A DNA stretch of 64,000 nt, taken from the NCBI RefSeq assembly GCF_026786305.1, contig NZ_JAJAYI010000037.1, positions 54,167 through 118,166 on the forward strand, in the 5' to 3' direction. Under the pieces are notes generated by a model that saw only the letters and a program-made list of their open reading frames with translations, did no database searches and was not told the DNA's origin. Positions within the stretch are counted from its first letter, which is position 1. Each line of letters opens with the position of its first letter. This DNA is from Cryobacterium sp. (GTDB lineage Bacteria > Actinomycetota > Actinomycetes > Actinomycetales > Microbacteriaceae). Below are positions 59,906 to 64,000 of the stretch, one piece after another. Both the position numbers and the translations under genes were made by a program.

Positions 59906-59911
59906 GGTCTC

Positions 59912-59917
59912 AGTCTG
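59912..59917 (-). promoter_or_regulatory. -10-like hexamer for leaderless alcohol dehydrogenase gene
   Basis: The minus strand reads CAGACT, six bases, ATG (59905). The same CAGACT-N6-start pattern precedes pgm, the PH-like gene and the hydrolase at 9087. Confidence 0.4.
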
Positions 59918-59920
59918 CCC

Positions 59921-59942
59921 GACGGATGCCCAAGCATCCGTC
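59921..59942 (-). terminator. glyS terminator hairpin built from CGGATGC repeats
   Basis: GACGGATGC (59921-59929) and GCATCCGTC (59934-59942) form a perfect 9-bp stem with a 4-nt loop, 8 bp beyond the glyS stop. It is the second hairpin in the window made from an inverted pair of the over-represented heptamer. Confidence 0.65.
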
Positions 59943-59949
59943 TTATCGG

Positions 59950-61335
59950 CTACGCCCCACGCAGACGCACGGCCAGGTAGGCCTCGAGCTCGGCCAGCGG
60001 CACCCGCTCCTGCGCCATCGTGTCGCGGTCGCGCACGGTGACGGCCTGGTCGCCCGGCGAGTCGAAGTCGACCGTGATGCAGTACGGCGTGCCAATCTCG
60101 TCCTGGCGGCGGTAGCGACGGCCGATCGCTCCGGCGTCGTCGAAGTCCACGTTCCAGAGCTGGCGCAGGCTCGCGGCGAGCTCCCGTGCCATCGGCGAGA
60201 GACGCTCATTGCGCGACAGTGGCAGAATCGCGGCCTTCACCGGCGACAGGCGCGGGTCGAGCTTGAGCACGGTGCGCTTGTCGACGCCGCCCTTCGCGTT
60301 CGGAACCTCTTCTTCGACGTAGGCGTCGACCAGAAAGGCCATGAGCGAGCGGGTCAGGCCGGCAGCCGGTTCAATCACCCAGGGCGTCCAACGCTCGTTC
60401 TTGGTCTGGTCGAAGTACGACAGGTCCTTACCGGATGCCTTGGCGTGCGTCGACAGGTCGAAGTCGCCACGGTTCGCCACGCCCTCCAGCTCGCCGAACT
60501 CGGTGCCGGTGAACCCGAAGCGGTACTCAATGTCGACGGTGCGCTTGGAATAGTGCGAGAGCTTCTCTTTCGGGTGCTCGAACAGGCGCAGGTTATCGGG
60601 GTTGATGCCGAGGTCGGTGTACCACTTCGTGCGGGTGTCGATCCAGTACTGGTGCCAGGTCTCGTCGGTGCCGGGCTCGACGAAGAATTCCATCTCCATC
60701 TGCTCGAACTCACGGGTGCGAAAGATGAAGTTGCCCGGCGTGATCTCATTGCGAAAGCTCTTGCCGATCTGGCCGATGCCGAACGGCGGCTTTGAGCGCG
60801 ACGCCTGCAGCACGTTGGCGAAGTTCACGAAGATGCCCTGCGCGGTTTCGGGACGCAGGTAATGCATGCCGGCTTCGTCATCGACCGGGCCGAGGTAAGT
60901 CTTGAGCAGGCCGGAGAAGGCGCGCGGCTCGGTCCAAATATGACGGTTGCCGCAGTTGGGACAGGCGATGTCATCGAGGCCGTTCTCAGGCGCACGGCCC
61001 TTCTTCTCCTCGTATTGCTCTTCGAGGTGGTCGGCACGAAAACGCTTGTGGCAGCTCGTGCACTCGATCAGCGGGTCGCTGAAAACCTCGACGTGACCGG
61101 AGGCCTCCCAGACCTGGCGGGGCAAAATCACCGACGAGTCGAGGCCGACGACATCATCGCGGCTCGTGACCATCGAACGCCACCACTGCTTCTTGATGTT
61201 TTCCTTGAGCTCGACGCCGAGGGGGCCGTAGTCCCAGGCGGAGCGGGAACCGCCGTAGATCTCACCGGCTTGAAAAACAAAACCGCGGTGGCGGGCGAGG
61301 GCGATAACGGCATCAAGATGAGTGGGTGCGGCCAC
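59950..61335 (-). CDS. glyS: Glycyl-tRNA synthetase (alpha2 type)
   Basis: A 461-residue class II synthetase. [24 protein letters not shown] is the GlyRS signature; a zinc-knuckle-like CTSCHKRF...CPNCGN insertion (about 97-140) follows. [16 protein letters not shown] and [29 protein letters not shown] form motif 2; [16 protein letters not shown] motif 3. The C-terminal anticodon-binding domain starts near 350. It charges tRNA-Gly. GTG at 61335 has GGAG upstream. Confidence 0.97.
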   Translation of the reverse strand: MAAPTHLDAVIALARHRGFVFQAGEIYGGSRSAWDYGPLGVELKENIKKQWWRSMVTSRDDVVGLDSSVILPRQVWEASGHVEVFSDPLIECTSCHKRFRADHLEEQYEEKKGRAPENGLDDIACPNCGNRHIWTEPRAFSGLLKTYLGPVDDEAGMHYLRPETAQGIFVNFANVLQASRSKPPFGIGQIGKSFRNEITPGNFIFRTREFEQMEMEFFVEPGTDETWHQYWIDTRTKWYTDLGINPDNLRLFEHPKEKLSHYSKRTVDIEYRFGFTGTEFGELEGVANRGDFDLSTHAKASGKDLSYFDQTKNERWTPWVIEPAAGLTRSLMAFLVDAYVEEEVPNAKGGVDKRTVLKLDPRLSPVKAAILPLSRNERLSPMARELAASLRQLWNVDFDDAGAIGRRYRRQDEIGTPYCITVDFDSPGDQAVTVRDRDTMAQERVPLAELEAYLAVRLRGA

Positions 61336-61499
61336 GGTGGCTCCAATGGTCGAAGGCGCAGGAAGGAGGGCGAATGCCCGGAGGTCTCATTTTACGCGTT
61401 CCCCTCGGCGTGAAATCTCACCCGTTGCCCGTTCGTCACCGTGTGGAGGTAACGTAAAGAGGCGGATTCCTGCCAAAGCAAGCTTCTCAAGGGAGAGAC

Positions 61500-63788
61500 A
61501 TGGGCGCCACGTCCAGTACGAGCAAGGGCACTTCTTATGACCCGGGAGCCCTGCAACGGGTTCCTCACGACCTGGCCGTGGCCGTCGACACCGACGAGAT
61601 CGAGGCCCACGACCGCAAATGGACGCCGATGAAGATCGCGATCTGGTCGGCTATTTCACTGCTCGGTGGCCTCAGCTGGGTCATGCTCGCCGTCGTGCGC
61701 GGTGAGACCGTCAACGCCATCTGGTTCGTGTTCGCCGCGATCTGCACCTATCTCATCGGCTACCGGTTCTACTCGAACTACATCGAGAAGCACCTGCTCA
61801 AGCCCGATGATCGCCGCGCCACCCCCGCCGAATACAAGGCAGACGGCAAGGACTTTGCGGCGACCGACCGTCGTGTTCTGTTCGGCCACCACTTCGCCGC
61901 GATCGCCGGCGCCGGCCCCCTCGTCGGCCCGGTTCTGGCCGCGCAGATGGGCTTTCTGCCCGGCACCATCTGGATCATCGTCGGAGTCGTCTTCGCCGGT
62001 GCCGTGCAGGACTACCTGGTGCTCTATTTCTCGATGCGCCGCGGCGGCCGTTCGCTCGGCCAGATGGCACGCGACGAGCTCGGCCTGATCGGTGGCACCG
62101 CTGCCCTCATCGCCACCCTCGTCATCATGGTCATCATCGTGGCCATTCTGGCCCTCGTGGTCACCAACGCTCTCGCGGAAAGCCCGTGGGGTGTCTTCTC
62201 GGTCGGCATGACCATTCCGATCGCCCTGTTTATGGGCTGCTACCTGCGGTTCTTCCGGCCAGGCAAGATCACCGAGATCTCAATCATCGGTTTCGTGCTG
62301 CTGCTCGCCGCGATCATCGGCGGTGGCGCCGTTGCCAGCACCGAGTGGGGCACGGCCCTGTTCACCCTCGATAAGGTCACCATCGCCTGGGGCATCATCA
62401 TCTACGGTTTCATCGCCGCTGTGCTGCCGGTCTGGCTGCTGCTCGCGCCGCGCGACTACCTCTCGACCTTCATGAAGATCGGTACCATCGGCATGCTCGC
62501 GGTCGCGATCATCATCATTCGCCCCGAGATCACCGCCCCGGCCGTGAGCGAATTCGCCACAAGCGGTGCCGGCCCGGTCGTCAGCGGAAACCTGTTTCCG
62601 TTCCTCTTTGTCACGATCGCCTGTGGCGCCCTGAGCGGGTTCCACGCGCTGATTGCCTCGGGTACCACACCGAAGCTCATTCAAAAAGAGCGCCAAACCC
62701 GCTTCATCGGCTACGGCGGAATGCTCATGGAGTCGTTCGTGGCGATCATGGCGCTCGTCGCCGCACTGTCGATTGACCGCGGCCTGTACTTCGCCATGAA
62801 CTCCCCCGCTGCCCTGACCGGCGGCACCATCGAGGGAGCGGTCGCCTTCGTCAACGGCCTCGGCATGACCGGCGTCAACGTGAACGCCGACCTGCTCGCC
62901 CAGACGGCAAAGGATGTTGGCGAAGCATCCATTGTCTCGCGCACCGGAGGCGCCCCGACACTCGCGGTCGGGCTCGCGCACATTATGCAGCAACTTGTCG
63001 GCGGCACCGCCATGATGAGTTTCTGGTACCACTTCGCCATCATGTTCGAAGCCCTCTTCATTCTCACCGCAGTGGATGCCGGCACCCGCGTCGCGCGTTT
63101 TATGATGCAGGACAGCCTCGGAAACTTCTTTCCGAAGTTCAAAGAGACGTCGTGGCGTCCGGGGGCCTGGGTGGCCACCGCGATCATGGTCGCCGCCTGG
63201 GGAGCCGTGCTGGTGATGGGGGTGACGGACCCGCTCGGCGGCATCAACACGCTGTTCCCGCTGTTCGGTATTGCCAACCAGCTGCTCGCGGCCATCGCCC
63301 TCGCAGTGTGCATGGCGATCATCGCCAAGCGCGGGCTGTTCAAATACCTGTGGATCGTGGCGGTGCCGCTCGGTTTCGCGGCCATCATCACGATCTATGC
63401 CTCCTTCCTCAAGATCTTCTCGACCGTTCCCGGCATTGGCTACTTCGCGCAGAACCGGGCGTTCTCGGCGGCCCTGGCCGACGGGCAGACCAGCTTCGGC
63501 AGCGCTCCAACGGTCGAGGCCATGGAGGCCGTCGTACGCAACACGATGGTGCAGGGCGTGCTGTCGATCGTGTTCGTGGTGCTGACCATCATCGTGATCA
63601 TCACTACGATTCAGGCCACCATTCGCGCCTACCGCAACCACTCGAATGCGACGAGCGAAGATGACGCGGTGCAGTCGCAGGTCTTCGCTCCGGCCGGGCT
63701 CATGATGACCCCGCCCGAAAAGGTGCTGCAGGCCCAGTGGGATGCCGCGCCGGTGGCGAAGCGCCCGAAGAAGACCGGTCACTCATGA
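61500..63788 (+). CDS. cstA: Carbon starvation protein CstA family pyruvate/peptide transporter
   Basis: A 762-residue polytopic membrane protein with at least 16 hydrophobic helices. RRVLFGHHFAAIAGAGPLVGPVLAAQMGFLPGTIWIIVGVVFAGAVQDYLVL is the CstA core; FVTIACGALSGFHALIASGTTPK and FNTLFPLFGIANQLLAAIAL-type sequence lie further on. CstA members import pyruvate or peptides when carbon is short. The first 45 residues are hydrophilic and cytoplasmic. AAGGGAGAG precedes the ATG. The 164-bp gap to glyS holds both promoters; TAACGT (61450-61455) may be the -10. Confidence 0.96.
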   Translation: MGATSSTSKGTSYDPGALQRVPHDLAVAVDTDEIEAHDRKWTPMKIAIWSAISLLGGLSWVMLAVVRGETVNAIWFVFAAICTYLIGYRFYSNYIEKHLLKPDDRRATPAEYKADGKDFAATDRRVLFGHHFAAIAGAGPLVGPVLAAQMGFLPGTIWIIVGVVFAGAVQDYLVLYFSMRRGGRSLGQMARDELGLIGGTAALIATLVIMVIIVAILALVVTNALAESPWGVFSVGMTIPIALFMGCYLRFFRPGKITEISIIGFVLLLAAIIGGGAVASTEWGTALFTLDKVTIAWGIIIYGFIAAVLPVWLLLAPRDYLSTFMKIGTIGMLAVAIIIIRPEITAPAVSEFATSGAGPVVSGNLFPFLFVTIACGALSGFHALIASGTTPKLIQKERQTRFIGYGGMLMESFVAIMALVAALSIDRGLYFAMNSPAALTGGTIEGAVAFVNGLGMTGVNVNADLLAQTAKDVGEASIVSRTGGAPTLAVGLAHIMQQLVGGTAMMSFWYHFAIMFEALFILTAVDAGTRVARFMMQDSLGNFFPKFKETSWRPGAWVATAIMVAAWGAVLVMGVTDPLGGINTLFPLFGIANQLLAAIALAVCMAIIAKRGLFKYLWIVAVPLGFAAIITIYASFLKIFSTVPGIGYFAQNRAFSAALADGQTSFGSAPTVEAMEAVVRNTMVQGVLSIVFVVLTIIVIITTIQATIRAYRNHSNATSEDDAVQSQVFAPAGLMMTPPEKVLQAQWDAAPVAKRPKKTGHS

Positions 63789-63991
63789 CGGTTTCGGTGG
63801 TTGTTCGCGCGGGCGCCCGCCGCGTGGTCTGGTGGGTTCGTGCCCTCATGGGCGAAGACGCCTATGACAAGTACGCGACACACCACGCGAGTTGCGAAAC
63901 CAATGCGGCGCATCCGATCATGACCGAACGGGAGTTCTGGCGGGACCAGACTGACCGGCAGGACAAGAACCCGCAGGGGCGCTGCTGCTAG
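63785..63991 (+). CDS. YbdD/YjiX family small protein
   Basis: A 68-residue protein: MGEDAYDKYATHHASCETNAAHPIMTEREFWRDQTDRQDKNPQGRCC, preceded by a short Arg/Trp-rich helix. The ending in RCC and the MTEREFWRD stretch are typical of the DUF466 (YbdD/YjiX) family, always next to cstA/btsT. It is thought to assist the transporter. Its ATG overlaps the cstA stop (ATGA). The window ends 9 bp later. Confidence 0.93.
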   Translation: MTVSVVVRAGARRVVWWVRALMGEDAYDKYATHHASCETNAAHPIMTEREFWRDQTDRQDKNPQGRCC

Positions 63992-64000
63992 AGCGAGGGC

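Noticed and set aside
62280-63782. 500-codon minus-strand frame over cstA
   Set aside because: Asp/Arg/His-rich shadow of the membrane protein codons.
1-64000. tRNA, rRNA or insertion sequences
   Set aside because: No cloverleaf with a T-loop, no rRNA-like sequence, and no transposase or terminal inverted repeats were recognised by eye; a tRNAscan/Infernal run would be decisive.

Overview
This is a 64 kb chromosomal window from a high-GC actinobacterium, most likely of the family Microbacteriaceae (Cryobacterium/Leifsonia/Salinibacterium-like; genus not determinable by eye). The case rests on GC-rich codon use, coproporphyrin-type heme genes including hemQ, a DUF3618/holin-X/YtxH-like trio, a DUF222-type HNH endonuclease remnant, Excalibur-type remnants, a fused OleBC protein and many leaderless gene starts. 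I see no rRNA, tRNA, transposase, prophage or CRISPR array. The window opens inside a diacylglycerol-kinase-like gene and closes just after ybdD.

Layout. 0-9 kb: phenylalanine synthesis (pheA), phosphoglucomutase, a secreted amidase-like protein, a GH1 beta-glucosidase, an orphan DNA methyltransferase, lipoate ligase and small enzymes. 9-13 kb: an autoregulated marR-MFS exporter pair, an SDR enzyme and a DMT exporter. 13-20 kb: hydroxyacid dehydrogenase, glycerophosphodiesterase, an lldR-lldD lactate module with a perfect operator, and a CE7 esterase. 20-25.5 kb: arginine/ornithine catabolism (ddaH-rocD, divergent lrp), a FetB-like permease, and two YtrA-type GntR genes flanking a membrane protein. 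25.5-30.3 kb: a complete oleA-oleBC-oleD long-chain olefin operon. 30.5-35 kb: putA with a divergent lysR. 35-47 kb: accessory region with a CrtI-like oxidoreductase, thioesterase, esterase, an ABC-2 exporter, a 1.3-kDa-residue-scale secreted LamG/PKD protein (about 1,300 residues) and several gene remnants. 47-59 kb: the heme locus (hemL, hemB, hemD, hemC, hemH, hemQ, three small membrane genes, cgoX and hemE on one strand; hemA divergent), which encodes every step from glutamyl-tRNA to coproheme/heme. 59-64 kb: alcohol dehydrogenase, glyS, cstA-ybdD.

The gene content suggests a heterotroph living on lactate, proline, arginine, glucosides and peptides (cstA). The most unusual signals are not single genes. 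First, about twenty genes begin 6-7 nt after a TANNNT-like -10 box, so they are probably leaderless. Second, the heptamer CGGATGC/GCATCCG occurs about 60 times by my count, roughly four times the number expected from base composition, and occurs as inverted pairs in two terminator-like hairpins. Third, six broken gene fragments lie between intact genes. One is a chimera of an F420-dependent oxidoreductase start with an exact 35-bp copy of the neighbouring methyltransferase; another is an HNH endonuclease tail interrupted by eleven CTCTG repeats.
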